From contig NZ_SHKL01000001.1 of NCBI RefSeq assembly GCF_004217185.1, forward strand, positions 1,758,001-1,822,000: a stretch of 64,000 nt of DNA. The letters are read 5' to 3'. Position numbers and translations under genes: made by a program. This document shows, piece by piece, positions 28,329-37,390 of the stretch (positions are counted from its first letter, which is position 1; each line of letters starts with the position of its first letter). Origin of the DNA: Pseudonocardia sediminis. GTDB lineage: Bacteria; Actinomycetota; Actinomycetes; Mycobacteriales; Pseudonocardiaceae. A model generated the notes under the pieces. It did not search any database. It was not told where the DNA came from and worked only from the letters and a program-made list of their open reading frames with translations.

Positions 28329-29101
28329 TGGGTGACGCCGTCCCGCCCGCGGGGATCCGCCCCGGGCGCTGGTGGCTGCACCCGCTGACGTCCGCGCTCC
28401 TGCTGGCCGGGCTCGTCGCGGCACTGGCCGTCGCCGGGCTGCTCGGCACCGGAGTGCCGCCGGTGGCGGTGGGCCTGTTGCTGATCACCCTCGCCGGGGC
28501 GGGCGCCGGGTTCGCCAACTCCGGGTCCGTCTGAAGCCACAACTCGGCGTTCCTGCTGAGCGCGTCGGTCTGGCGCGGTGCACCGGTCCTGCGGTACTTC
28601 GGTTCCGGCCTGCTGGCCGGCGCCGTCGTCGTCGCGTTCGTGGCGGGGGTGCTCGGGGCGATCCCGCAGGCGCTCCTGCCGGTGGTCGTCCTGCGCGTGT
28701 TGTTCGGGGTCCTTGCCCTGGCCGTGCTGGGCCGCGAGGCCGGGTGGTGGCACTTCCGGGTGCCGGAGAACCGCCGTCTGGTGCCCGAACGCGTGCAGCA
28801 CCTGCGGGAGTGGGGCGCGGCGCAGTTCGGGTTCGAGATGGGTACCGGGATGCGGACCTACTCCCCGTCGGCGCTGCCGCACCTGTGCCTGGCCGCGGTC
28901 GTCCTGGTCCTGCCGTTCCCCGGCGCGTTCGCCCTGGCCGTCGGCTTCGCCGCGGGGCGCCTGGCCATGCCGGTGCTGTCCAACGCCTGGAGCGACGACG
29001 GCGCCTGGACGGAGGTCTGGTCCGGCGTGGAGAAGACGGTCCGCCCCCTCCTGGCCGTCACGACGACCGCAGCCCTGGCGGTAGCCGTCCTCCTCTGGTG
29101 A
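28328..29101 (+). pseudogene. Multi-pass membrane protein gene interrupted by an in-frame TGA
   Basis: The frame starting at ATG 28328 encodes a hydrophobic protein, stops at TGA 28532-28534 after 68 codons (...GFANSGSV), and then continues open in the same frame to 29101. The continuation (SHNSAFLLSASVWRGAPVLR, then FGSGLLAGAVVVAFVAGVLG) uses G/C at nearly every third position and keeps adding membrane helices. There is no ATG or GTG in frame until GTG 28640. The whole would be about 257 aa with 5-6 helices. It looks like one gene broken by a nonsense codon, or one read through. It overlaps the Cys-rich gene by one base. Confidence 0.65.
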
Positions 29102-29116
29102 CCCGGCCAGGTTGAA

Positions 29117-29271
29117 CGAGAGCTCCGGTCGCGCAGCAGGGATGGACGAACGGAGCTCTCGCCCGACGGACGTTGAGGCACCTGCCCACCGGGGCCACCG
29201 CCGGGAGCGTGGGCTCCGTTGCACGAGAGCTCCGCTCGCACACCTCCGCTGGACGAACGGAGCTCTCGTGC
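29117..29271. repeat. Two copies of a CGAGAGCTCCG-type extragenic palindrome
   Basis: CGAGAGCTCCG (29117-29127) pairs perfectly with 29151-29161. GCACGAGAGCTCCG (29221-29234) pairs perfectly with 29258-29271. Both have a 23-base loop ending in GGACGAA. Degenerate relatives occur near 55007 and 57987. They fill the gap after the interrupted membrane gene. Confidence 0.75.
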
Positions 29272-29334
29272 AGCTCGGGGATCGGTGTGGACGGGTCGGT
29301 GAGGACCTGGTGGTGGGTTTGCCATGCTGGGTGG

Positions 29335-29670
29335 GTGAGTCGTGTGCGGGTCCGGGAGCTGGTCGTCGTCTACGACGTCGGGTGTGCGCACTGCTCGCGG
29401 ATCGCGCGGGAGCTGCCGGACTGCGTGACCGTCCGGGTCCGGGTGCGGTCCTGCCAGGACCCGGCCCTGCCCGACATCTACCCGAACCTGCGGCGGTACC
29501 CGGCGATCACCCGGTGCGCGACGCCCGGGATCGGCGTCGTGCGCACCGACGGCTCCGTGCGCTGGTGGACGGGCCTGCGCGGGGTCGTCGGCATCACCCC
29601 GGTCCTGCGTCCCGGAGCGCTGCCGACGGCCGTCACCCTGCTCCGGACGGCCCTCAAGGCCCGCCGCTGA
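29335..29670 (+). CDS. Small thiol-oxidoreductase-like protein with CxxC
   Basis: The product (111 aa) starts with strand VRELVVVYDVGCAHCSRIAR, with Cys17-A-H-Cys20 placed as in glutaredoxin/DCC-type folds, followed by PDCVTVRVRVRSC and YPAITRC. It is probably a small cytoplasmic thioredoxin-fold protein. The GTG at 29335 follows a weak -10 (CATGCT) by 6 bases, consistent with a leaderless message. Its closeness to the redox-like cluster upstream may or may not matter, as repeats separate them. Confidence 0.6.
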   Translation: MSRVRVRELVVVYDVGCAHCSRIARELPDCVTVRVRVRSCQDPALPDIYPNLRRYPAITRCATPGIGVVRTDGSVRWWTGLRGVVGITPVLRPGALPTAVTLLRTALKARR

Positions 29671-29785
29671 CCGCGGCCGACCGTCGCGGCGGGCACTCGT
29701 GAGCCACGACGTGCGCGCCGCGATCGTTGTGACGCACAAGTGTCGCCCGGGACGGGGATCGGGCGGGTGAATTAGCGTGGGGTCC

Positions 29786-31768
29786 GTGACGATCTCTGGC
29801 TACGGATCCTGGTCGACGCCCGTGACGTCGGAGCTCGTGGTGGCCGCCGCGGTGCGCCTCGGTGGGGTGCACCCCGACGGCGACGACGTGGTCTGGTCGG
29901 AGGGCCGGCCGTCCGACGGCGGGCGCACCCAGCTCGTCCGGCGCGGCCCCGACGGCGAGCCCGTCGACCTGCTGCCCGAGGGCGGCGACGCCCGCACCGG
30001 TGTGCACGAGTACGGCGGCGGCGCGTGGTGGGTCCACGACGGCCACCACGGCAACGGGCCGGGCCCGGTGTGGTTCGTCGAATGGACCGACCAGCGGCTC
30101 TACCGGCTCGACCCGGACGGCGCGCCGGTGGCGCTCACCCCCGAGCCGGACGTCCCGCGCGGGGACCGCTGGGCCGACGGCGACGTCGCTCCGGACGGCA
30201 CGTGGCTGGTCGCGATCCGCGAGCACCACCCGTCGGCGGGCGCCCCGGCGACCGAGGTGGTCAACGAGATCGTCCGCCTCGACGCCCGCGAGCCGTCGGA
30301 GCCGCAGGTGCTGGTCACCGGGCCGGACTTCGTCGCCGCGCCGCGGATCTCCCCGGACGGCGACTCGCTGGCCTGGCTGTCCTGGGACCACCCGTCGATG
30401 CCGTGGGACGACACCTTGCTCACCGTCCGCGACCTGGAGTCCGGCGAGGAGACCGTCGTCGCCGGCGGGCGCGGGGAGTCGGTGACCGAGCCGCGATGGC
30501 AGCGTGACGGGTCGCTGACGTTCCTGTCCGACCGCACCGGCTGGTGGAACCTCTACCGCTGGCTGCCCGGCAGCGACATCGAGACCCTCGTCCGGATCGA
30601 CGCCGAGATCGGTACGCCGTCCTGGGCGCTGGGCGGTTCGCGCTACGCCCTGCTCGACGACGGCCGCGTCGTGTTCGCCCGCTCCCGCGACGGGTTCGAC
30701 GCCCTCGCCGTGCGCGGGACCGACGGCGAGCTGACCGCGCTCGACCTGCCGTTCTCGGTGATCGCCTCGGTGCACGCGTGCGGCCCGGACGCGGTCGTGC
30801 TCGTCGCCGGCAGCCCGAGGGCCGAGCCCGGCGTGCACCGCGTGACGCTCACGGCCGACGGCCCCCGCACCGAGACCCTGCGCGCCCCGCGCGACCTCGG
30901 CCTCGACCCGGAGCTGATCTCCGAGCCGGAGCCGATCTCGTTCCCGTCCGACGACGGGCACGGCGAGCCCCGCACCGCGCACGGCCTCTACTACCCGCCG
31001 ACGGCCGCGCACGACCCCGTCGAGGGGGAACTGCCGCCGCTGCTGGTGATCATCCACGGCGGACCGACGGCGTCCGCGGCGCCGGTGCTGTCGGTGAACG
31101 TGCAGTACTGGACGACGCGCGGGTTCGGCGTCGTCGACGTGAACTACGGCGGGTCCACCGGCTACGGCCGCGAGTACCGCGAGCAGCTCAAGGGCGCGTG
31201 GGGCCTCGTCGACGTCGCCGACTGCCTGGCCGCGGCGAGCTTCCTGGCCGGGCAGGGCCGGGTCGACCCCGACCGGCTCGCGATCCGCGGCGGGTCGGCC
31301 GGTGGCTTCACCGTGCTGGCGGCGCTCGCGCGGGCCGACACCCCGTTCGCGGCCGGCGCCGACCACTTCGGCGTCGCCGACCTGGAGGCCCTCGCCGCGG
31401 ACACCCACAAGTTCGAGTCCCGCTACCTCGACGGCCTGGTCGGGCCGTACCCGGCCGAGCGCGAGGTCTACCGGGCGCGCTCGCCCATCAACCACGTCGA
31501 GCTGTTCTCGAAGCCGCTGATCGTGCTGCAGGGCGACGAGGACGCGATCGTCCCGCCGAACCAGTCGGAGATGATCGTCGACGCGTTGCGCGCGCGGGAG
31601 GTGCCGGTCGCGTACCTGCTCTTCGAGGGCGAGCAGCACGGGTTCCGCAAGGCGGAGAACATCCGCCGGGCCCTGGACTCGGAGCTGAGCTTCTACGCCC
31701 AGGTCTTCGGCTTCGACCTGCCGTCCGAGGAGGGCATCGAGCCGGTGACCGTGGAGAACCTGAGCTGA
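29786..31768 (+). CDS. S9-family serine peptidase (acylaminoacyl/dipeptidyl peptidase type)
   Basis: The product (660 aa) has an N-terminal beta-propeller (about 1-385, with repeated PDG-type blades such as SPDGDSLAWLSWD) and a C-terminal alpha/beta hydrolase domain. The nucleophile Ser lies in GGSAGGFTVL, the Asp in GDEDAIVPPNQ and the His in GEQHGFRKAE; HGGPTAS is the oxyanion loop. Such enzymes trim short peptides in the cytoplasm. TAGCGT (29773-29778) ends 7 bases before the GTG at 29786, which supports that leaderless start over GTG 29777. No signal peptide. Confidence 0.9.
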   Translation: MTISGYGSWSTPVTSELVVAAAVRLGGVHPDGDDVVWSEGRPSDGGRTQLVRRGPDGEPVDLLPEGGDARTGVHEYGGGAWWVHDGHHGNGPGPVWFVEWTDQRLYRLDPDGAPVALTPEPDVPRGDRWADGDVAPDGTWLVAIREHHPSAGAPATEVVNEIVRLDAREPSEPQVLVTGPDFVAAPRISPDGDSLAWLSWDHPSMPWDDTLLTVRDLESGEETVVAGGRGESVTEPRWQRDGSLTFLSDRTGWWNLYRWLPGSDIETLVRIDAEIGTPSWALGGSRYALLDDGRVVFARSRDGFDALAVRGTDGELTALDLPFSVIASVHACGPDAVVLVAGSPRAEPGVHRVTLTADGPRTETLRAPRDLGLDPELISEPEPISFPSDDGHGEPRTAHGLYYPPTAAHDPVEGELPPLLVIIHGGPTASAAPVLSVNVQYWTTRGFGVVDVNYGGSTGYGREYREQLKGAWGLVDVADCLAAASFLAGQGRVDPDRLAIRGGSAGGFTVLAALARADTPFAAGADHFGVADLEALAADTHKFESRYLDGLVGPYPAEREVYRARSPINHVELFSKPLIVLQGDEDAIVPPNQSEMIVDALRAREVPVAYLLFEGEQHGFRKAENIRRALDSELSFYAQVFGFDLPSEEGIEPVTVENLS

Positions 31769-31775
31769 GAACGGT

Positions 31776-31817
31776 CGTGCGCGGATATCGCTGCCAGGGC
31801 AGCGATATCCGCGCACG
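31776..31817. repeat. Perfect 20-bp inverted repeat (GCGGATATCGCTGCC family)
   Basis: 31776-31795 pairs perfectly with 31798-31817 around AG; the core is CGCGGATATCGCTGCC. A diverged copy is at 62901-62942. It lies 7 bp after the S9 peptidase stop and may also act as a bidirectional terminator between this gene and gluD. Confidence 0.8.
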
Positions 31818-31836
31818 GGCGCGTCAGTGCATCGTC

Positions 31837-31877
31837 GTCAGCGCACGGGGGTCAGCGCACGGGGGTCAGCGCACCCC
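31837..31877. repeat. Three 14-bp tandem repeats at the end of gluD
   Basis: GTCAGCGCACGGGG is present twice (31837-31850, 31851-31864). A third, diverged copy, GTCAGCGCACCCC (31865-31877), contains the gluD stop codon. It looks like local duplication of the gene end. Confidence 0.65.
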
Positions 31878-32735
31878 GCCGCCGACGAGCTCCAGCTCGG
31901 GGTCCTTCGGGGCGACCGCGCCGGCCTTCGGGCCGCGCGACAACCGTCGTTCCAGGAGCTTGGACAGGCCCGAGAGCAGCAGGCACATCGCGATGTAGAT
32001 CGCCGCGATGACGAGTGCGACCGGCAGGATCGGCGCCCCGAGCTGGGTCTGGCTGCCCAGGAAGCGCGCCTGGTAGAGCAGCTCCGGGTACAGGATGATG
32101 AACCCGAGCGCGGTGTCCTTGAGGACCACCACGAGCTGGCTCAGGATCGTCGGCAGCATCGCCCGCAGCGCCTGCGGGAGAAGCACCGTCGTCATCACCT
32201 GGGTCTTGCGCATCCCCAGCGCGTAGGCGGCCTCGCTCTGCCCGCGCGGCAGCGACCGCACGCCGGAACGGAACACCTCGGCCAGGACCGACCCGTTGTA
32301 GAGCATCAGGCCGGCCACGAGCGCCCAGAACGCGGAGATGTCGATGCCCAGGCCGCGGGAGACGCCGTAGTACAGGATGAAGATCAGGACCAGCAGCGGG
32401 ATGGCGCGGAAGAACTCCACCACCGCCGTCGCCGGTCCGCGGACCCAGCGGTGGTCCGACAGCCGCCCACCGGCGAACACCGCCCCGAACACCAGCGAGA
32501 GCAGTGCGGCGACGGCGAACGCGCTCAGCGTCGCCAGCAGCGCGTCGAGCAGCAGGTACTGGATGTTGACGTAGAGGATCCACTCCCACAGCCGTGGCGA
32601 GAACTGTCCCGCGGCGAAGAAGCGGTAGATCACGAACCCGAGGATCGCGACGACCGCCAGGGTGCCGACGACACCGATCAGGGTGTTGCGCCGCCGCGCC
32701 GCCGGGCCGGGGACGTCGTAGAGGACGCTGCTCAT
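31866..32735 (-). CDS. gluD: Glutamate-type ABC transporter permease (GluD-like)
   Basis: A 289-aa inner-membrane permease of the polar amino-acid (His/Glu/Gln) family. It has an N-terminal helix (LIGVVGTLAVVAILGFVIY), further helices, the family segment EFFRAIPLLVLIFILYYGVS, and the EAA-like loop SEAAYALGMRKTQVMTTVLLPQ that contacts the ATPase. The C-terminal 35 residues are hydrophilic. The ATG at 32735 overlaps the GluC stop by 4 bases. Last gene of gluABCD. Confidence 0.9.
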   Translation of the reverse strand: MSSVLYDVPGPAARRRNTLIGVVGTLAVVAILGFVIYRFFAAGQFSPRLWEWILYVNIQYLLLDALLATLSAFAVAALLSLVFGAVFAGGRLSDHRWVRGPATAVVEFFRAIPLLVLIFILYYGVSRGLGIDISAFWALVAGLMLYNGSVLAEVFRSGVRSLPRGQSEAAYALGMRKTQVMTTVLLPQALRAMLPTILSQLVVVLKDTALGFIILYPELLYQARFLGSQTQLGAPILPVALVIAAIYIAMCLLLSGLSKLLERRLSRGPKAGAVAPKDPELELVGGGVR

Positions 32736-33379
32736 CGGGACACGCTCCAACGGGCGTCGAGCCGGCGCTGCAGCAGCGTCAGCGGGACCACCAGGATCAG
32801 GAAGCCCAGCGCCACCCACAGCAGCCCGACCAGCACGTTGTAGCCGCGCTCGGACAGGTTCGCGTAGATGCCGCCGGCCTCGACGACGGAGAACCCGGCC
32901 GCGATCGTGGTGTTCTTCAGCAGCGCGATCTGGATGTTGGTCATCGGCGGGACGACGGCGCGGACGGCCTGGGGGAGCACCACCTGCGACAGCGTCTGGG
33001 TGAAGGTGAAGCCCAGCGCCCGCGACGCCTCGGCCTGCCCGACCGGGACGGTGTTGACCCCGGAGCGGATCACCTCGCAGACGAACGCGGCGGTGTAGAG
33101 CGTGAGCCCGGTCGCGGCGAGGGCGAAGAACGAGAGGTCGACCAGCCCCAGCCGCGGGTAGGCGAAGGCGAAGAAGAACAGCACCAGCGTCAACGGGGTG
33201 TTGCGCAGGATGTTGACGTAGACGGTGCCGAACGCGCGCAGCGCCGGTACCGGGCTGACCCGCAGCGCGGCGATCAGCAGGCCCAGGATCAGCGAGCCGA
33301 TCCCGGCCACCACGAAGAGCTCGATCGTGCCGAGGAAGGCCACGCCGTAGAGATCGAGGTTGTCGAACAGGACGTCCAC
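32732..33379 (-). CDS. gluC: Glutamate-type ABC transporter permease (GluC-like)
   Basis: A 215-aa permease paired with GluD. Hydrophobic segments include FLGTIELFVVAGIGSLILGL and LSFFALAATGLTLYTAAFV. The coupling loop AEASRALGFTFTQTLSQVVLPQ matches the EAA motif. Family signature VNILRNTPLTLVLFFFAF is present. It lies 77 bp after gluB and overlaps gluD by 4 bp. Confidence 0.9.
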   Translation of the reverse strand: MDVLFDNLDLYGVAFLGTIELFVVAGIGSLILGLLIAALRVSPVPALRAFGTVYVNILRNTPLTLVLFFFAFAYPRLGLVDLSFFALAATGLTLYTAAFVCEVIRSGVNTVPVGQAEASRALGFTFTQTLSQVVLPQAVRAVVPPMTNIQIALLKNTTIAAGFSVVEAGGIYANLSERGYNVLVGLLWVALGFLILVVPLTLLQRRLDARWSVSR

Positions 33380-33456
33380 CGCTGCCCCTTTCGCGCACGG
33401 TCACGCCGGTCGGGCCGGGGTGGGCGGCGTACCGCCCACCCCGGGCCGGAGCGAGG

Positions 33457-34359
33457 TCAGTAGCGGTTCAGCGCCGGCGGCGAGGCGGGGGTGCCGGACT
33501 TGCCCAGCGTCCCGTCGTAGATCTTCTGCCAGGTGCCGTCGGTGAACGAGGCCTCGAGGACGTCGTTGACCTTGCCGCGGATCGCGGTGTCGTCCTTCTT
33601 CAGACCGATGCCGTACTTCTCGGTGTCGGGGGTCGGGAAGGGCTGGCCGACGATCTTGAGCTGGTCCGGGGCCTGCGCCGCGTAGCCCTTGAGGATCGCC
33701 TCGTCGGTGGTCACGACGTCGACCTGACGGTTGCGCAGCTGGTCCACGCACTGGGTGTAGGTCTGGAACTCCACGATGTTCGCGGGCTCGGTCAGGCTCT
33801 GGTCGCGCACCCGCTGGATCGGGGTGGACCCGGTCACCGAGCAGACCTTCTTGCCCTTGAGCGTCTGCGGGCCGGTGATCGTGTTCTCGTCCGAGCGGAC
33901 CAGCAGGCCCTGGCCGGTGACGAAGTACGGACCGGCGAAGGCGATCTGCGCCTTGCGCTTGTCGGTGATCGAGTAGGTGCCGACGTAGTAGTCGACCTCG
34001 CCCCGGGCGATGGCGTTCTCGCGCGCGGCCGACGGGACCGGCTTGAAGTCGATCTTGTCCGGGGAGAAGCCGAGCTGTGCGGCCACCTGGCGTGCGATGT
34101 CGATGTCGAACCCGGAGTACTGGTTCGTCGTCGCGTCCTTGAAGCCCAGGCCCGGCTGGTCGTCCTTCACGCCGATGACGACGCGGCCGCGCTGCTGCAT
34201 CGCGGCGAACGTCGGCGAGCCCGCCACCTGCACGCCCTGGGCGACGGTCGGCGTGAACGTCGAGGCCTCGGCGCCGGCGGGGCCGCCCTCCCGCCCGCAG
34301 GCGGACAGGGCGAGGACGCCGGCCAGCAGGCCGGCGACCAGGATCCGTGTCTTCTTCAT
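33457..34359 (-). CDS. gluB: Glutamate-binding lipoprotein (GluB-like)
   Basis: A 300-aa solute-binding protein of the amino-acid ABC family. A lipoprotein signal ends in LALSAC with Cys21. The family segments VVIGVKDDQPGLGFKD, YSGFDIDIARQVAAQLG and ARGEVDYYVGTYSITDKRK resemble corynebacterial GluB. It captures substrate outside the membrane for GluC/GluD. Glutamate specificity is inferred from similarity and gene order. Confidence 0.9.
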   Translation of the reverse strand: MKKTRILVAGLLAGVLALSACGREGGPAGAEASTFTPTVAQGVQVAGSPTFAAMQQRGRVVIGVKDDQPGLGFKDATTNQYSGFDIDIARQVAAQLGFSPDKIDFKPVPSAARENAIARGEVDYYVGTYSITDKRKAQIAFAGPYFVTGQGLLVRSDENTITGPQTLKGKKVCSVTGSTPIQRVRDQSLTEPANIVEFQTYTQCVDQLRNRQVDVVTTDEAILKGYAAQAPDQLKIVGQPFPTPDTEKYGIGLKKDDTAIRGKVNDVLEASFTDGTWQKIYDGTLGKSGTPASPPALNRY

Positions 34360-34396
34360 GGTCGATCTCCGATCGGGGTCGAAGGGTGGAGCACCG

Positions 34397-35179
34397 TCAG
34401 TGGGTGAGGATCTTGCCGAGGAAGTCGCGCGCCCGGTCCGTCTTCGGCTTCGAGAAGAACGCCTCCGGGGTGGAGTCCTCGGCGATCTCGCCGTCGGACA
34501 TGAACACCACGCGGTGCGCGGCGCGGCGGGCGAAGCCCATCTCGTGGGTGACCACGAGCATCGTCATCCCGTCCGAGGCCAGGCCGGTCATCGTGTCCAG
34601 GACCTCCTGGACCATCTCCGGGTCCAGGGCCGAGGTCGGCTCGTCGAAGAGCATGACCTTGGGCGTCATGGCCAGGGCGCGGGCGATCGCGGCGCGCTGC
34701 TGCTGCCCGCCGGAGAGCTGTGCGGGGTACTTGTCCTTCTGGTTCGCGATGCCGACGCGCTCCAGCAGGACCATGCCGGCCTTCTCCGCGTCCTCCCGCC
34801 TGGTGCCGCGCACCTTCTGCGGGGCGAGCGTGACGTTCTCGAGGATCGTCTTGTGCGCGAAGAGGTTGAAGCTCTGGAACACCATGCCGACGTCGGCGCG
34901 TAGCCCGGCCAGGGCCTTGCCCTCGGCCGGCAGCGGCGTGCCGTCGATGGCGATCTCGCCGGAGTCGATCGGCTCCAGGCGGTTGATCGTGCGGCACAGC
35001 GTGGACTTGCCCGAGCCGGACGGGCCCAGCACGACCACGACCTGCCCGCGGGCGACCTCCAGGTCGATGTCGCGCAGCACGTGGAGATCACCGAAGTGCT
35101 TGTCGACTCCGGTCATCCTGATCATCGGGGTCCCGCTCGACGAGCGGGCCGACGACGTCGACGATGTGTCAGCGGTCAT
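34397..35179 (-). CDS. gluA: Glutamate-type ABC transporter ATPase (GluA-like)
   Basis: A 260-aa ATPase. Walker A is [10 protein letters not shown], the Q-loop is in [12 protein letters not shown], the signature is [15 protein letters not shown], Walker B is [12 protein letters not shown] and the switch His is in [11 protein letters not shown]. The ATG at 35179 has GGAGG just upstream. It is the first gene of gluABCD and is divergent from the response regulator at 35302, sharing a 122-bp intergenic region. Confidence 0.92.
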   Translation of the reverse strand: MTADTSSTSSARSSSGTPMIRMTGVDKHFGDLHVLRDIDLEVARGQVVVVLGPSGSGKSTLCRTINRLEPIDSGEIAIDGTPLPAEGKALAGLRADVGMVFQSFNLFAHKTILENVTLAPQKVRGTRREDAEKAGMVLLERVGIANQKDKYPAQLSGGQQQRAAIARALAMTPKVMLFDEPTSALDPEMVQEVLDTMTGLASDGMTMLVVTHEMGFARRAAHRVVFMSDGEIAEDSTPEAFFSKPKTDRARDFLGKILTH

Positions 35180-35301
35180 AGTGGCCTCCGGGCATGGGCC
35201 GAAGCCTGGGCGGAACGGACACAGCAGTCCACCACCTTGAGCAACGCTTAGGGTTTCGCTGGGATAACGACATTCCCGGCGACGGAGCCGAAAGGGGAGC
35301 G

Positions 35302-35982
35302 GTGCACATCCTGCTGATCGAGGACGACGACCGGGTGGCCGCCGCACTTCGCCCCGCCCTGCACCGCCACGGCATGACCACCACTCGTCTCGACCGCGGC
35401 CGCGGGGCCGTCGACAGCCTCGACGGCGTCGACGTCGTCCTGCTCGACCTGGGCCTGCCCGACATCGACGGGATGGACGTCTGCCGCGCGATCCGCGAGG
35501 TCAGCGAGGTGCCGGTGCTCGTGGTGACCGCCCGCGGCGAGGTCGACGACCGGATCCTCGGCCTGCACTCCGGGGCCGACGACTACCTGGTCAAGCCCTA
35601 CGACATCGGCGAGCTGGTGGCGCGGGTGCACGCGGTCCACCGGCGACGGCGGGTGCCGGCCGGGTCCGGCTCGGACGGGGCCGTGGAGGACACCGTCGAG
35701 ATCGGCGACGTGCGGGTCGACCTCGACCGGCACCTGGTCGTCGTGGCCGGGGAGAACGTCACGCTCACCCGCAAGGAGTTCCAGGTCCTGGCCATGCTCG
35801 CCCGCGCCGACGGTGCGGTCTGCACACGCAGCCAGATCGTCGCCGAGGTGTGGGGCAAGAGCTGGCCCGGCGCGAACCGGACGCTCGACGTGCATGTGGC
35901 CACGCTGCGCACGAAGCTCGGCCGCGCAGAGCTGGTGCAGACCGTGCGCGGCGTCGGCTACCGCTTCGCCGTCGACGGGTGA
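35302..35982 (+). CDS. OmpR-family response regulator
   Basis: A 226-aa regulator. The receiver domain has acidic DDD at 8-10, phosphoacceptor Asp49 (LLDLGLPD) and Lys in LVKPYD. The DNA-binding winged helix (about 130-224) has [18 protein letters not shown] and [17 protein letters not shown]. The GTG at 35302 follows AAGGGGAG. The sensor kinase starts 7 bp after its stop. It is divergent from gluABCD, which is a likely target. Confidence 0.93.
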   Translation: MHILLIEDDDRVAAALRPALHRHGMTTTRLDRGRGAVDSLDGVDVVLLDLGLPDIDGMDVCRAIREVSEVPVLVVTARGEVDDRILGLHSGADDYLVKPYDIGELVARVHAVHRRRRVPAGSGSDGAVEDTVEIGDVRVDLDRHLVVVAGENVTLTRKEFQVLAMLARADGAVCTRSQIVAEVWGKSWPGANRTLDVHVATLRTKLGRAELVQTVRGVGYRFAVDG

Positions 35983-35989
35983 CGAGGGG

Positions 35990-37390
35990 ATGCGCAGCCG
36001 GTTGCTGGTGATCGTGCTGGCCCTGGTGGGGCTGCTCGCGGTCGGCCTGGGCGTCCCGCTGGGCATGATCGACGCCCAGCGCAGCCAGGAGGAGGTGTTC
36101 ACCGACCGGCTCACCGACACGATCTCCTTCGCCTCCGGCGCGCAACGCCCGCTCATCGAGTCCGACGGCGGCCGGTCCTCGACGGTCGCGTTCGCCGCCG
36201 AGATCGCCCGCTACGACCAGGTCTACGGCGTGGCGGTGCTCGTCTACGACCGGGCCGGGCAGGTCGTCGCCTCGTCCCGCGAGCAGCCCCCGCAGCTCTC
36301 CGCGGACGCGCAGCAGCGCCTGCGGGTGGCGCTGGCCGGGCGGCGCTCCACGGCCTACGACCTGCTGATGCCCTGGGACGACCGCCCGATCGTCCTGGCC
36401 GAGCCGGTGCTCGTCGACGGCGAGGTGGTCGGGGCGGCGGTCACCGTCTCGCCGACCGACGCCCTGCGCGACGGCGAGCTGCGCACCTGGGGCGTGGTGG
36501 CCGGCGCAGTGCTGCTGGCGCTGCTGCTCGGCGTCCTGGTGGCGCTGCCGGTGGTGGCCTGGATCCTGCGCCCGGTCCGTCGCCTCGACGAGGGGATGGG
36601 GCGGGTCGCGTCGTCGGTGCTGGCCGGGGGCGACGCCGAGCCGGTCGCCGAGCGCGCCGGGCCGCCGGAGCTGCGGCGGCTCTCGACGTCGTTCGACCGG
36701 ATGACCGAGACCGTCACCCAGGCCATGACCACCCAGCGTGCGTTCGTCGCCGACGCCAGCCACCAGCTGCGCAACCCGCTGACCGCCCTGCACCTGCGTC
36801 TGTCCAATCTCGATGGCCAGGTGGACCCGGACGCCGCGGACGACCACGTCGCCGCGCTGGAGGAGGCCGAACGCCTGTCCCGCGTGCTGGACGGCCTGCT
36901 CGCCCTGGCGCGTGCCGAACGCGTCCCCGACGGCGACGGGGAGTCCGATGTGGATGCCGCCGTCGACGACCGGCTGGAGGCGTGGCGCCCGCTCGCCGAG
37001 CACCAGGGGGTGACGCTGCGCCGGACCGGGCCGCGCGGGCTGCGCGCGCGGATCGCGCCCGGCGGGATCGAGACCGTCCTGGACGCCGTGCTGGACAACG
37101 CGTTGAAGTACACGCCCTCCGGCGCCGAGATCCGGGTCCGGACCCTGCGCGCCGGCGACCGGGTCGGCGTCGCGGTGGCCGACGGCGGTCCGGGGATGGA
37201 CGCCGAGGCGATGGCGCGGGCGACCGACCGGTTCTGGCGGGCCCCGGGGCAGACCAATGTGGAGGGCAGCGGGCTGGGGCTGGCCATCGCCGAGCGCACG
37301 GTCGAGCTCGCGGGCGGGGAGTTCCGGCTCGGGTCCGATGCGGGCGGTGGGCTCGTGGTGACCGCGCTGCTGCGGGCGACGGGTCAGTAG
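35990..37390 (+). CDS. Two-component sensor histidine kinase
   Basis: A 466-aa membrane kinase. TM1 is at 5-26 and TM2 at about 167-193, with an extracytoplasmic domain of about 140 residues between. Then come a HAMP-like linker, the H-box with His258 (FVADASHQLRNPLTAL), the N-box (LDNALKYTPSG) and G-boxes (VADGGPGMD, EGSGLGLAIAERT). Its 3' end overlaps the convergent TAXI gene by 7 bp. The sensor domain may read a ligand directly or through the TAXI lipoprotein. Confidence 0.92.
   Translation: MRSRLLVIVLALVGLLAVGLGVPLGMIDAQRSQEEVFTDRLTDTISFASGAQRPLIESDGGRSSTVAFAAEIARYDQVYGVAVLVYDRAGQVVASSREQPPQLSADAQQRLRVALAGRRSTAYDLLMPWDDRPIVLAEPVLVDGEVVGAAVTVSPTDALRDGELRTWGVVAGAVLLALLLGVLVALPVVAWILRPVRRLDEGMGRVASSVLAGGDAEPVAERAGPPELRRLSTSFDRMTETVTQAMTTQRAFVADASHQLRNPLTALHLRLSNLDGQVDPDAADDHVAALEEAERLSRVLDGLLALARAERVPDGDGESDVDAAVDDRLEAWRPLAEHQGVTLRRTGPRGLRARIAPGGIETVLDAVLDNALKYTPSGAEIRVRTLRAGDRVGVAVADGGPGMDAEAMARATDRFWRAPGQTNVEGSGLGLAIAERTVELAGGEFRLGSDAGGGLVVTALLRATGQ

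Noticed and set aside
28532..28534. TGA as a selenocysteine codon
   Set aside because: No selenoprotein family or recognisable SECIS hairpin, and no redox motif around the codon. Mutation or read-through is simpler.
28640..29101. Independent gene starting at GTG 28640
   Set aside because: The 105 bases upstream in the same frame are plainly coding and would be left out; no ribosome binding site or -10 box fits.
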